A stretch of DNA of 64,000 nt from Streptomyces sp. NBC_01210 (GTDB lineage: Bacteria > Actinomycetota > Actinomycetes > Streptomycetales > Streptomycetaceae): contig NZ_CP108549.1 of NCBI RefSeq assembly GCF_036010325.1, forward strand, positions 2,542,001-2,606,000, in the 5' to 3' direction. The translations under genes and the position numbers were made by a program. Positions 1-7,117 of the stretch are shown here, one piece after another; within the stretch, counting starts at the first letter, position 1; the number at the start of each line of letters is the position of its first letter. The notes under the pieces are model-generated. The model made no database searches. It was not told where the DNA came from and was given only the letters and a program-made list of their open reading frames with translations.

Positions 1-200
1 GTGAAGTACTCCGCCTTGGCGATGAAGGTGACCTTGCGGTCCAGGACCGCCGGCAGGAAGAACGAGTCCGAGAAGGACAGGTGGTTGCTCGCGAGGATCG
101 CCGGTCCCTCTGCGGGAATGTTCTCGAGGCCCTCCACCCAAGGCCTGAAGGCAAGCTTCAGCGAGCCCCCGAGGGAAAGCTTCATTGCGCCGTAGATCAA
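1..200 (-). CDS. plsC: 1-acyl-sn-glycerol-3-phosphate acyltransferase (5' part only)
   Basis: Membrane-associated acyltransferase that adds the second acyl chain to lysophosphatidic acid in phospholipid synthesis. Only about 66 N-terminal codons are present; the gene runs off the left edge. NHLSFSD (H40 and D45) is the NHx4D catalytic motif of the PlsC family. I chose the TTG start at 200 because AGGAGG (209-214) lies 8 nt upstream; the in-frame ATG at 185 has no such site. It is transcribed away from the esterase at 404, with a 203 bp divergent spacer between them. Confidence 0.85.
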   Translation of the reverse strand, partial: MIYGAMKLSLGGSLKLAFRPWVEGLENIPAEGPAILASNHLSFSDSFFLPAVLDRKVTFIAKAEYF

Positions 201-310
201 CTCGTATGCCTCCTGTGTGCTGTCGAACAGACCTTATCCCGGGGTGGGCCCGTGCTCCCCGCTCTGGGGGTGCCTACGGATCTGGTCGGTGTCAGTCCGG
301 TCGCGTACGG

Positions 311-325
311 TGAAGTACACCTTCA
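311..325. promoter_or_regulatory. Imperfect palindrome in the plsC/esterase divergent spacer
   Basis: TGAAG-TACAC-CTTCA forms 5-bp inverted arms about 80 bp upstream of the esterase start and 110 bp upstream of plsC. It is placed where an operator for both genes could lie. No regulator gene is adjacent, and arms this short can occur by chance. Confidence 0.25.
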
Positions 326-403
326 GACACTCACGCTGTGACCTACCGGGGCTGTCACATCAGCGGCTTCGCCGTGGGCCCCCAACCCCGAAAGGAGACC
401 CCG

Positions 404-1183
404 GTGCCGGTCCTCCCTGGAGCCGAGCCGTTCCGCCACGAAGGCGGAGATGTCGGCGTCCTTCTCTGTCACGGCTTCACAGGTTCCCCGCAGTCGCTGC
501 GTCCCTGGGCCGAGTATCTGGCGGAGCGCGGCCTCACGGTGTCCCTGCCGCTGCTGCCAGGGCACGGCACGCGCTGGCAGGACATGCAGGTCACCGGCTG
601 GCAGGACTGGTACGCGGAGGTGGACCGCGAGCTGCGGGTACTGCAGGAGCGGTGCAGCCAGGTCTTCGTCTTCGGGCTCTCCATGGGCGGGGCGCTCACC
701 CTGCGGCTCGCCGCGAAGCACGGTGACGCGGTCAGTGGAATCGTCGTGGTGAACCCGGCGAACAGGGTGCACGGCCTGTCGGCGTACGCCCTGCCGGTCG
801 CCCGCCACTTCGTGCCTACGACAAAGGGTCTGACGAGCGATATCGCCCTGGCGGGCTCGGAGGAGGTCGGGTACGACCGGGTGCCGCTGCATGCCGCGCA
901 CTCCCTGCGGAAGTTCCTCCGGCTGGTCGACGGCGAGCTGCCGCAGGTCACCCAGCCGATGGTGCTGCTGCACAGCCCGCAGGACCATGTGGTGCCGCCC
1001 GTCGACTCGGCCCGGATCCTCAGCCGGGTCTCGTCCACGGATGTTTCCGAGATCCTGCTGGAACAGAGCTACCACGTGGCGACGTTGGACCACGATGCGG
1101 AGCGGATTTTCGACGAGAGTTACGCGTTCATCGGCCGGCTCGCTCCGAGTGTCGGAAAGAAGGGGAGCACGACCGGTGGCTGA
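404..1183 (+). CDS. Alpha/beta hydrolase (carboxylesterase / monoacylglycerol lipase type)
   Basis: Predicted cytoplasmic serine hydrolase of 259 aa acting on a carboxyl ester such as a short acyl ester or monoacylglycerol; the substrate cannot be read from the sequence. HGFTG (23-27) forms the oxyanion side, GLSMGG contains nucleophile S93, and D194 (SPQDH) and H224 (QSYH) complete the triad. It resembles the Est30 and monoglyceride lipase group in size and motif spacing. The GTG start at 404 has AAAGGAGA (391-398) upstream. The stop overlaps the GTG start of the next gene by 8 nt, so the two are probably translationally coupled. Proximity to plsC fits a lipid role, by inference. Confidence 0.85.
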   Translation: MPVLPGAEPFRHEGGDVGVLLCHGFTGSPQSLRPWAEYLAERGLTVSLPLLPGHGTRWQDMQVTGWQDWYAEVDRELRVLQERCSQVFVFGLSMGGALTLRLAAKHGDAVSGIVVVNPANRVHGLSAYALPVARHFVPTTKGLTSDIALAGSEEVGYDRVPLHAAHSLRKFLRLVDGELPQVTQPMVLLHSPQDHVVPPVDSARILSRVSSTDVSEILLEQSYHVATLDHDAERIFDESYAFIGRLAPSVGKKGSTTGG

Positions 1184-1754
1184 GCAGCACGATGCGGACC
1201 GCGAGCCGCAGCCGATAGACGAGGAGGCCGCCTGGGCGGCCATCGTCGCCGGGTACGGCGAGGAGCCGGCAGACCCGCCGGGCGCCAAGCCGTTCAAGTC
1301 GGTGGAGGGCCTCGCCAGGCTCGAGGCCGAGGTGAACGAGGCGCCCGACGATCCGGAGGACGAGTCCCCGGAGTCCGAGGCCGGGCCCGGCTCCGATGCG
1401 GACAGGCCCGCGCTGGGCAGCTCGATCACCTTCGCGCCCGGTGTCGGCGGCCCGCGCGACTACGGCGTGGCCGAGGCGAAGGACGACGACCTCGACGAGA
1501 GCGACGAGGGACACTTCGTACCGCCGGAGCCGCCGCCGCTGCCGGATGCGGATGTCACGGCCAAGTTCGCCTGGCTCGCGGTCGTCGGCGGCCCGGTGCT
1601 GATGCTGGTCGCCGTGCTGCTGCAGTGGGACATGACGTGGTGGCTGACCACGGTGTGCGTCGGCGGCTTCCTGGGCGGTTTCGCGACTCTGGTGGCGCGG
1701 ATGTCGCATGACGACGACGAGGACGACGACCCGGGCCGCGGCGCGGTCGTCTGA
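1176..1754 (+). CDS. Acidic protein with C-terminal membrane hairpin, unknown function
   Basis: Not recognised beyond a conserved streptomycete protein. It has 192 aa. Residues 1-125 are rich in Asp, Glu and Pro and look disordered. Two hydrophobic segments follow at about 130-150 and 153-175, consistent with a hairpin anchor, and then an Asp-rich tail (DDDEDDDP). It starts with GTG inside the end of the esterase gene and so shares its transcript. The pairing with a lipid hydrolase suggests a membrane-linked role, but nothing in the sequence gives a biochemical activity. Confidence 0.75.
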   Translation: MAEQHDADREPQPIDEEAAWAAIVAGYGEEPADPPGAKPFKSVEGLARLEAEVNEAPDDPEDESPESEAGPGSDADRPALGSSITFAPGVGGPRDYGVAEAKDDDLDESDEGHFVPPEPPPLPDADVTAKFAWLAVVGGPVLMLVAVLLQWDMTWWLTTVCVGGFLGGFATLVARMSHDDDEDDDPGRGAVV

Positions 1755-1755
1755 A

Positions 1756-1828
1756 TTTCCTTCTGCTGATTCCTTCTGGTTCCTTCTACTTCCTTCTGCC
1801 GATTGCTTCTGCTGATCTCTTTCTGCCG
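1756..1828 (+). repeat. Pyrimidine-rich degenerate tandem repeat (TTCCTTCTG units)
   Basis: Six imperfect copies of a TTCCTTCTG(C)-like unit follow the stop codon of the preceding gene. The upper strand is nearly all pyrimidine over 70 bp, unlike the mixed GC-rich surroundings. It fills the spacer between two convergent genes (1754 and 1837). It could terminate transcription or form unusual DNA; no function is proven. Confidence 0.6.
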
Positions 1829-1836
1829 GCCACGGT

Positions 1837-2604
1837 TCAGACGGCATGCGCTCCGACCGCGGGGACGCGCAGCGCCGCCAGCACCGGCAGGTGGTCCGTC
1901 GCCGCGCGCAAGTCGGACCCGGTGATGCCCGGGATGTCCAACGGCACTCCGCAGCCCAGCACTTGGACGCCTTCGGTCGCGAGGATCGCGTCGATCCGCT
2001 GATGCGGGTCATCGGGTGTCGAGGTGTACTCACCGCCCCATGGCGCGACCGCCCAGCAGTCCTGCAGCTCCGCCGCCAGCCGGCGGAAGCTCCGTCCGGT
2101 GGGCCGGTCGTTGAGGTCGCCGGCCACGATCGCGTACGGCACGTCCATCGCCGTCAGCCGGTCCAGCAGCATCCCGGACTGTGCGTAGCGCTCGTCCGTC
2201 TGCAGGCTCAGATGACAGCTGAGCAGCCCGATCCGGGCGGCCCCGATCCGTACCACCGCCGTGGCGAAGCCCCGCCGGTGCAGGCCTGGAGTGAGCGGCA
2301 GCAGCACATCCTCCGTACGCTCCACGGTCGCGCGCAGCGAGCAGAGCAGCATCGGCCCGGTCGCTGTCGCTCCGCCGGTCAGCATCACAAGGTCACTCTT
2401 GGCCGCGAGCCGCGCGGCGTGCTTGCGCCAGCGGAAGAAGCGCGGCGCCTCCTGGATGAACACAAGGTCGGGCCGACAGGCGCGGATCACCCGGGCCAGT
2501 GCGTCCTCGTCGTCGCGCATCGAGCGGATGTTGTAGCTGAGTACCCGGATCACGGCCGAACCGTCCGGCTCGGTGCGGGAGTCGGGAAGCGCGGTGATCG
2601 CCAT
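1837..2604 (-). CDS. Endonuclease/exonuclease/phosphatase family hydrolase
   Basis: Predicted Mg-dependent phosphodiesterase of the DNase I/exonuclease III fold, 255 aa. The family order is visible: SYNIR near residue 24, QE (metal-binding Glu) near 50, GDLNDRP in the middle, and DHLP with the terminal catalytic His near the C terminus. The substrate may be nucleic acid, a sphingomyelin-like lipid or an inositol phosphate; the sequence does not decide. The ATG at 2604 lacks a clear ribosome site, and an internal GTG near codon 18 is a possible alternative. A strong stem-loop separates it from glkA upstream. Confidence 0.75.
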   Translation of the reverse strand: MAITALPDSRTEPDGSAVIRVLSYNIRSMRDDEDALARVIRACRPDLVFIQEAPRFFRWRKHAARLAAKSDLVMLTGGATATGPMLLCSLRATVERTEDVLLPLTPGLHRRGFATAVVRIGAARIGLLSCHLSLQTDERYAQSGMLLDRLTAMDVPYAIVAGDLNDRPTGRSFRRLAAELQDCWAVAPWGGEYTSTPDDPHQRIDAILATEGVQVLGCGVPLDIPGITGSDLRAATDHLPVLAALRVPAVGAHAV

Positions 2605-2659
2605 ATGAGCAAGATACGACGGCGCGGGCCTTTTCCGGGGCTTCGCCCCAGGCCACAGA

Positions 2660-2728
2660 CCTCAATCGCCGGGCGGGCCAAAATTCGGCCGCCCGGCGAT
2701 TGAGGACAGAAATTCGGCGGTTGAGGAC
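2660..2728. repeat. Streptomyces-type intergenic stem-loop repeat between glkA and the nuclease gene
   Basis: Two perfect 17-bp arms, 2660-2676 and 2689-2705, enclose 12 nt and carry the CCGGCGATTGAGGA core that recurs in many Streptomyces intergenic regions. A degenerate third copy (TTCGGCGGTTGAGGAC) lies at 2713-2728. On the minus strand the hairpin follows the glkA stop codon and probably acts as its terminator. A copy of the same core lies inside the gene at 55903-57414. Confidence 0.75.
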
Positions 2729-2730
2729 AA

Positions 2731-3672
2731 CTAGCCCTGGCGCGCCAGGTCCGCCGCGCCCACCAGGCCCGCCTTGCCGCCCAGTTGGGCCGCAAGCACC
2801 TGAGCGTGCGGGCGCCACTTGCCGCCGATCAGCCAGCGGCGGAAGGACTTGCGGATCGGGTCGAGGACCAGCTCGCCCTCGTCCGAGACGCCGCCGCCCA
2901 CGATGAACGCCGACGGGTCGAAGAGCGAGGCCAGATCGGCCAGGCCCGCGCCCGCCCAGCGCGCCAGTTCGCGGAAGGAGTCGATCGCGACCGGGTCGCC
3001 CTGCCGGGCGGCCGCGCTGACGTGCTTGCCCTCGATGCCTTCGACCGTGCCGTCGCCGAGCCCGAGGAGGACCACGGCGTTCTCCGGAGTGGCGTTGGCG
3101 CGCTGCTTGGCGTAGCGGACAAGAGCGCGCCCCGAGGCGTACTGCTCCCAGCAGCCCTGGCTGCCGCAGCCGCACAGCAGACCGTCCGGGACCACCCGGA
3201 TGTGGCCGAACTCCGCGGCCACGCCGAAATGCCCGCGGCGCAGCTTGTTGCCGATGATGATGCCTCCGCCGAGGCCGGTGCCGAGCGTGATGCAGATGAC
3301 GTCTTCGTGGCCCTGGCCGGCGCCGAAGCGGTACTCGCCCCAGGCGGCCGCGTTGGCGTCGTTCTCCACGACCACCGGCAGCCCGACGCGCTGCTCGATC
3401 TCGTCCTTCAGCGGTTCGTGGCGCCAGTCGATGTTCGGCGCGAACAGGACGGTGGCGCGCTTGTCGTCCACGTATCCGGCGGCGCCGATGCCGACGGCCT
3501 CGATGTCGTGCCCCTTGCCGGCCCCTGCGACGGCAGAGGAGATCGCGTCGACGATGCCTTGTGGGGTCGCCGGCGTGGGCACCGTGTGCGTCTCGAGAAT
3601 GGTGCCCGCTTCGTCGACGACGCCCGCTGCGATCTTCGTACCGCCGATATCGACGCCGATGGTGAGTCCCAT
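2731..3672 (-). CDS. glkA: ROK-family glucokinase
   Basis: ATP-dependent phosphorylation of glucose to glucose-6-phosphate. In Streptomyces, GlkA also mediates carbon catabolite repression. The protein is 313 aa, the usual length. DIGGTK (8-13) is the phosphate-binding loop, END (103-105) contains catalytic D105, and H157, C167, C169 and C174 form the ROK zinc site (GCGSQGC). GTGLGGG lies at about 131-137. The N terminus MGLTIGVDIGGT fixes the ATG start at 3672. It is followed by a hairpin repeat and stands alone as a transcription unit. Confidence 0.97.
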   Translation of the reverse strand: MGLTIGVDIGGTKIAAGVVDEAGTILETHTVPTPATPQGIVDAISSAVAGAGKGHDIEAVGIGAAGYVDDKRATVLFAPNIDWRHEPLKDEIEQRVGLPVVVENDANAAAWGEYRFGAGQGHEDVICITLGTGLGGGIIIGNKLRRGHFGVAAEFGHIRVVPDGLLCGCGSQGCWEQYASGRALVRYAKQRANATPENAVVLLGLGDGTVEGIEGKHVSAAARQGDPVAIDSFRELARWAGAGLADLASLFDPSAFIVGGGVSDEGELVLDPIRKSFRRWLIGGKWRPHAQVLAAQLGGKAGLVGAADLARQG

Positions 3673-3738
3673 GTGTCCCTCAGTTTTCGGTCGAGCCCCG
3701 CTAAGGCCAACCGTACCCGAGGGCGGGCACAGTCCTGA

Positions 3739-4179
3739 TCAGTCCAGGTCGATGTGCTCGCTCGGCCCCGGGCCCTCGTCCCGCGGGTCCTTGGAGTCTC
3801 CGGAGGGCTTCGGCCCCTGGGTCCAGCGTCGCTCGTGCCCCTCGACTGCGGATCGATAGGCGGCAAGCAGCTCGCCGCCCGCCGCCGCGAGGTGGTCGAA
3901 GATCTCCGGGTTGCGTTCCATGACCGGCTCGACGGCGGCCTTCGCCTGGCTGACCAGCTGCTGTACGGCGTTCTGCGCGGCCATGCCGGGCAGCGACGTC
4001 TGGAACGAGGAGACCTTGTCGGCGACGGCGTCGAGCAGTTTGCGCAGTTCCTCGCCCGCGGAACCGGGCGGCGGCCCGTGCTGCGCGCGGCGGCGGGCCT
4101 TCTCCGCCTCAAGATCCTCGGCGCACGCCTTGGCCCAGGCGTCGTCGTCGACGGCGGGACGCTCAGTGGCATCGCTCAT
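3739..4179 (-). CDS. DUF5304-type small acidic protein
   Basis: A 146-aa soluble, highly charged protein of the conserved streptomycete type annotated DUF5304; function unknown. The N-terminal third is Ala/Glu/Arg rich and probably helical, the middle (about 45-110) could form an amphipathic helical bundle, and the C terminus is a disordered acidic and Pro-rich tail. The start at 4179 is supported by AGGAG 6 nt upstream. It sits 74 bp downstream of the ArsA-like gene in the same direction and probably shares its operon, so it may work with that ATPase and the SRPBCC protein (inference from position only). Confidence 0.8.
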   Translation of the reverse strand: MSDATERPAVDDDAWAKACAEDLEAEKARRRAQHGPPPGSAGEELRKLLDAVADKVSSFQTSLPGMAAQNAVQQLVSQAKAAVEPVMERNPEIFDHLAAAGGELLAAYRSAVEGHERRWTQGPKPSGDSKDPRDEGPGPSEHIDLD

Positions 4180-4253
4180 GGCGTACTCCTGCGGAAGCGC
4201 GGGCGGAACGGAGGGTTCGTACTCTCGACGTTACCCGAATGGAGGCGGCGCGT

Positions 4254-5519
4254 TCAGCGTGTCCGCGGCCACAGCTCGGGGTCCGGCGTGAAGCGGACCT
4301 TCAGCACCTCGTCCGCGAGGCCGGCGCCCGAGACGGTGCAGCGTCGGAGCACTGAGTGCAGCGGAACGATCCTGCGGAACGGGCCGACCGTGACCAGCAG
4401 TTCGTCGCCGCGGCGCACCAGCGAGACGTCCTCCTTCACGGCGCCGGGCACGCGGAGCGACCATACGTAGCGCGGGTCGTCCTGGTCGTCCGGCGTCCCC
4501 GGGTACTCGACCCGCCAGGGGTCGTCGTAGCGATGTTCGGAGTCCCCGTCGAGTTCGACGGCGAGTCCGTCGCCCTGGAGGAGGCCGCCGCCGGTGCCTG
4601 CCTCCTCGAAGGTGGTGCAGGACGACTGTGTGTCGAGGAGCGTGAGGTCGTCGAGGCCGCGTGGGTCGCGGCCGAGGTGCCGTACCTCGCACAGCGAGGC
4701 CTCGGGCACCCACTCCTCGTACCACTGGCGCAGATACTTGCCCTGCTGTGCGGAGAGGGTGGCGAGCCAGGTGTCGGCCGAGTCCAGTGGCAGGATCCGG
4801 TTCGGTACGACGGTGTCGATCCGCAGTCCGTGCAGCGCGAGACCGGCGCGGGCCGTGTGCAGGGCGTCGGCGGCCGTGGGTCCGGGCTCGGCGACGACCC
4901 GCAGGGTCGTGTTGCAGGATTCGATCACTGTCTGGACAGCGGCCAGTTCGGTGTCCCAGCGCCCGGCCGTCTCGTAGAGCCACTGCGCGGGCATCGGTAC
5001 GCCGGCGAGCTGGGCGAGCATCGGGCGCAGCGCGCGGGCGACCTGCCGTTCGGCCGGCAGCAGCCGGCGCAGATAGCGGCGCAGCTGTTCCGGCAGGGCG
5101 AGCAGCGCGATGGTCTCGCGCAGCGGCGGCATGTCGACGACGACCACGTCCCAGTCGCCGTCGGCGGCGGTCTTCAGCGCGCGCAGCAGTGCGAACTGGT
5201 CGCTGCCCGGGAGCTCGGTCAGCTCCTCGTCCTCCAGCCGCGCCGCGCCCAGCAGATCGAGCGCGGCGGTGCTGCGCTCCTGGAGGGTGAGCAGCTCGGC
5301 GCGGAAGTCGGCGCCGGAGTCGATGCGCGCGGCCCACAGACCGTCCGTGACCTCGGCCGGTTCGCCGAGGTGGCCGGTGACGGGCATGCCGAGAACCTCG
5401 CCGGGCTCGGCGGAGAGGAACAGGGCGCGCTTGCCGCGCCGCGCCGCGGCGAGCGCGGTGGCAGCGGCGACGGTGGTACGGCCCGCGCCGCCGAGGCCGG
5501 TGACGAGGACCTTGCGCAT
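4254..5519 (-). CDS. ArsA/GET3-like ATPase with altered P-loop
   Basis: A 421-aa protein with the ArsA layout: an N-terminal P-loop NTPase domain (1 to about 300) and a C-terminal small beta domain of the HSP20-like type (about 335-415). The deviant Walker A of ArsA is normally GKGGVGKT. Here residues 8-15 read GLGGAGRT, so both lysines are missing (L9, R14). VVVVDMPP (near 125) is the Walker B region. It starts on the last base of the SRPBCC stop codon (TGATG), so translation is coupled. M. tuberculosis has the same pair (Rv2184c-Rv2185c). The function is unknown; ATP hydrolysis may be weak or lost. Confidence 0.85.
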   Translation of the reverse strand: MRKVLVTGLGGAGRTTVAAATALAAARRGKRALFLSAEPGEVLGMPVTGHLGEPAEVTDGLWAARIDSGADFRAELLTLQERSTAALDLLGAARLEDEELTELPGSDQFALLRALKTAADGDWDVVVVDMPPLRETIALLALPEQLRRYLRRLLPAERQVARALRPMLAQLAGVPMPAQWLYETAGRWDTELAAVQTVIESCNTTLRVVAEPGPTAADALHTARAGLALHGLRIDTVVPNRILPLDSADTWLATLSAQQGKYLRQWYEEWVPEASLCEVRHLGRDPRGLDDLTLLDTQSSCTTFEEAGTGGGLLQGDGLAVELDGDSEHRYDDPWRVEYPGTPDDQDDPRYVWSLRVPGAVKEDVSLVRRGDELLVTVGPFRRIVPLHSVLRRCTVSGAGLADEVLKVRFTPDPELWPRTR

Positions 5520-5968
5520 CAGGCGGCGGGCCCGCTCTCGACGCGCTTCTTCAGGCCGGCCAGGGCGCGGTCGATGATGACCTTCTCGGCCTTGCGCTTG
5601 ATCATGCCGAGCATGGGGATCTTGACGTCGACGGTCAGCTGGTAGGTGACCTCGGTGCGGTCACCGCCGCCGACCGCGGCGAGGGTGTACGAGCCGTCGA
5701 TGGTGCGCAGCATCTGGGACTTCACCAGCGTCCAGCTGACCTCGTTCTCACCGTTCCAGGTGTACGCGAGGGTGTGGTCGTCCTTGATCGCGCCGGCGTC
5801 GAGGACCAGCCGGACCTGCTCGGCGCGGCCCTTGGCGTCGGTGGCGAGCACCTCGGCCTCCTTCACCTCGCCGGTCCACTCCGGGTAGCGGGCGAAGTCG
5901 GAGATCACGCCCATCACGTCGGCCGGCGCCGCATCGATCGTGATGCTCGAGCTGGTGTGTTCCGCCAT
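5519..5968 (-). CDS. SRPBCC (START-like/polyketide cyclase) family protein
   Basis: A 149-aa single-domain protein of the SRPBCC helix-grip fold, which binds hydrophobic ligands in a deep cavity. It begins with the typical SSSITIDAAPADV strand and ends with the long C-terminal helix (AEKVIIDRALAGLKKRVE). It is equivalent by position to mycobacterial TB16.3 (Rv2185c). The ligand is unknown; lipid carriage is an inference from the fold. Its stop codon overlaps the ATG of the ArsA-like gene by one base. Confidence 0.85.
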   Translation of the reverse strand: MAEHTSSSITIDAAPADVMGVISDFARYPEWTGEVKEAEVLATDAKGRAEQVRLVLDAGAIKDDHTLAYTWNGENEVSWTLVKSQMLRTIDGSYTLAAVGGGDRTEVTYQLTVDVKIPMLGMIKRKAEKVIIDRALAGLKKRVESGPAA

Positions 5969-6059
5969 CGCTGCGGCTCCTCACAGTGCGGTACGGACCG
6001 GGGGTGGTGTGGTGTGCAGGCTATCGCGACCTGACCGGCCGCCACTCCATGGCCCGGTC

Positions 6060-6836
6060 TCACCATTCCAGGGCCCAAGGTCGCCCGGTCGACGCGAAAT
6101 GTCCGACGTTGACGCACTCCGTCGCGCCGATGCGCATCCGGCGGGCGAGCGGCTGGTGGACATGGCCGAAGAGCGCGTACGCGGGCCGGGTGCGACGGAT
6201 CGCGTCCAGCAGTGCGTGGCTGCCGCGCTCGAAGCGGCGCGCGACGGTGTCGTAGGTCAACTCGGGGACCTCGGGCGGGATGTGCGAGCAGAGCACATCG
6301 ACCTCTCCGAGCGCCTCGATCTTGGCCGCGTACTCCTCGTCGGAGATCTCGTACGGGGTACGCATCTCGGTGCGCAGTCCGCCGCCGACGAAGCCGAAGA
6401 CGCGGCCGCCGATCTCGATGCGCTCGCCGTCCAGGACGGTGGTGCCGGGGCGTGCGTACTCCGGCCAGAGAGACGGTATGTCGACATTGCCGTAGGTGGC
6501 GTACGTCGGGGTGGGGAAGGCCGCGAACATCTCGGCGTACTGGCGTCGTACGGCCGACTCGATGGCGCTCTCCCGGTCCATCTCGAGCTCGGACCAGAGT
6601 CTGCGGCCCAGCTCACGGGCCTCGTCGAAGCGGCGGGCCGTGCGCAGTTCCACGATCAAGTGGGCGTTGTCGACGCCGAAGAGGTCGGGGAAGATGCCGC
6701 GCGAGTGGTCGGCGTAGTCGAGGAAGAGCACCAGGTCACCGAGACAGATGAGTGCGTCGGCGCCGTCGCCCGCCATGGCGAGATCTTTGGCGTTGCCGTG
6801 CACGTCACTGACCACATTGACTCGCATGCCTCGCAT
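6060..6836 (-). CDS. Calcineurin-like metallophosphoesterase
   Basis: Predicted dinuclear metal phosphoesterase, 258 aa from the chosen start. The metal-binding motifs appear in order: DVHGN (D11, H13), GDL, GNVD, SHIPP and GHVH. The substrate is unknown; relatives hydrolyse phosphodiesters or cyclic nucleotides. Three in-frame starts exist (GTG 6845, ATG 6836, ATG 6827). I chose 6836 because GGTGATC, a perfect match to the 16S tail, ends three bases before it. It lies upstream of the SRPBCC gene in the same direction with 91 bp between them. Confidence 0.85.
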   Translation of the reverse strand: MRGMRVNVVSDVHGNAKDLAMAGDGADALICLGDLVLFLDYADHSRGIFPDLFGVDNAHLIVELRTARRFDEARELGRRLWSELEMDRESAIESAVRRQYAEMFAAFPTPTYATYGNVDIPSLWPEYARPGTTVLDGERIEIGGRVFGFVGGGLRTEMRTPYEISDEEYAAKIEALGEVDVLCSHIPPEVPELTYDTVARRFERGSHALLDAIRRTRPAYALFGHVHQPLARRMRIGATECVNVGHFASTGRPWALEW

Positions 6837-7023
6837 GACGATCACCCTAGGACGCCCTGTTGCGCCTGGGTAGGGCGGGGCGGACCAGCCGTTCTACCGA
6901 GTCCTCTCGAGTGTGGACTACTCTGCGCGAAGTACTGCCATAAGCGTGTGACGCAGCGAACATCTGGCCTGAACCCCCTATCCGGAACCGAGTACTGGTG
7001 GGTAACGTCCGGGCAGTCCAGTC

Positions 7024-7044
7024 GTGCTCACCCCACATGAGCAC
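7024..7044. promoter_or_regulatory. Inverted repeat upstream of the acyl-CoA ligase
   Basis: GTGCTCA and TGAGCAC are perfect 7-bp arms separated by 7 nt, 74 bp upstream of the fadD-type start. The size and spacing suit a dimeric TetR or GntR-type repressor. No regulator gene is adjacent, so the assignment is tentative. Confidence 0.35.
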
Positions 7045-7117
7045 CTGCCCGATCTTGGACCGCTGCCGGTGCATCACACAGAGCCGTGGCGCCGGCGCCC
7101 GATGAGGAGCAGCAGTC

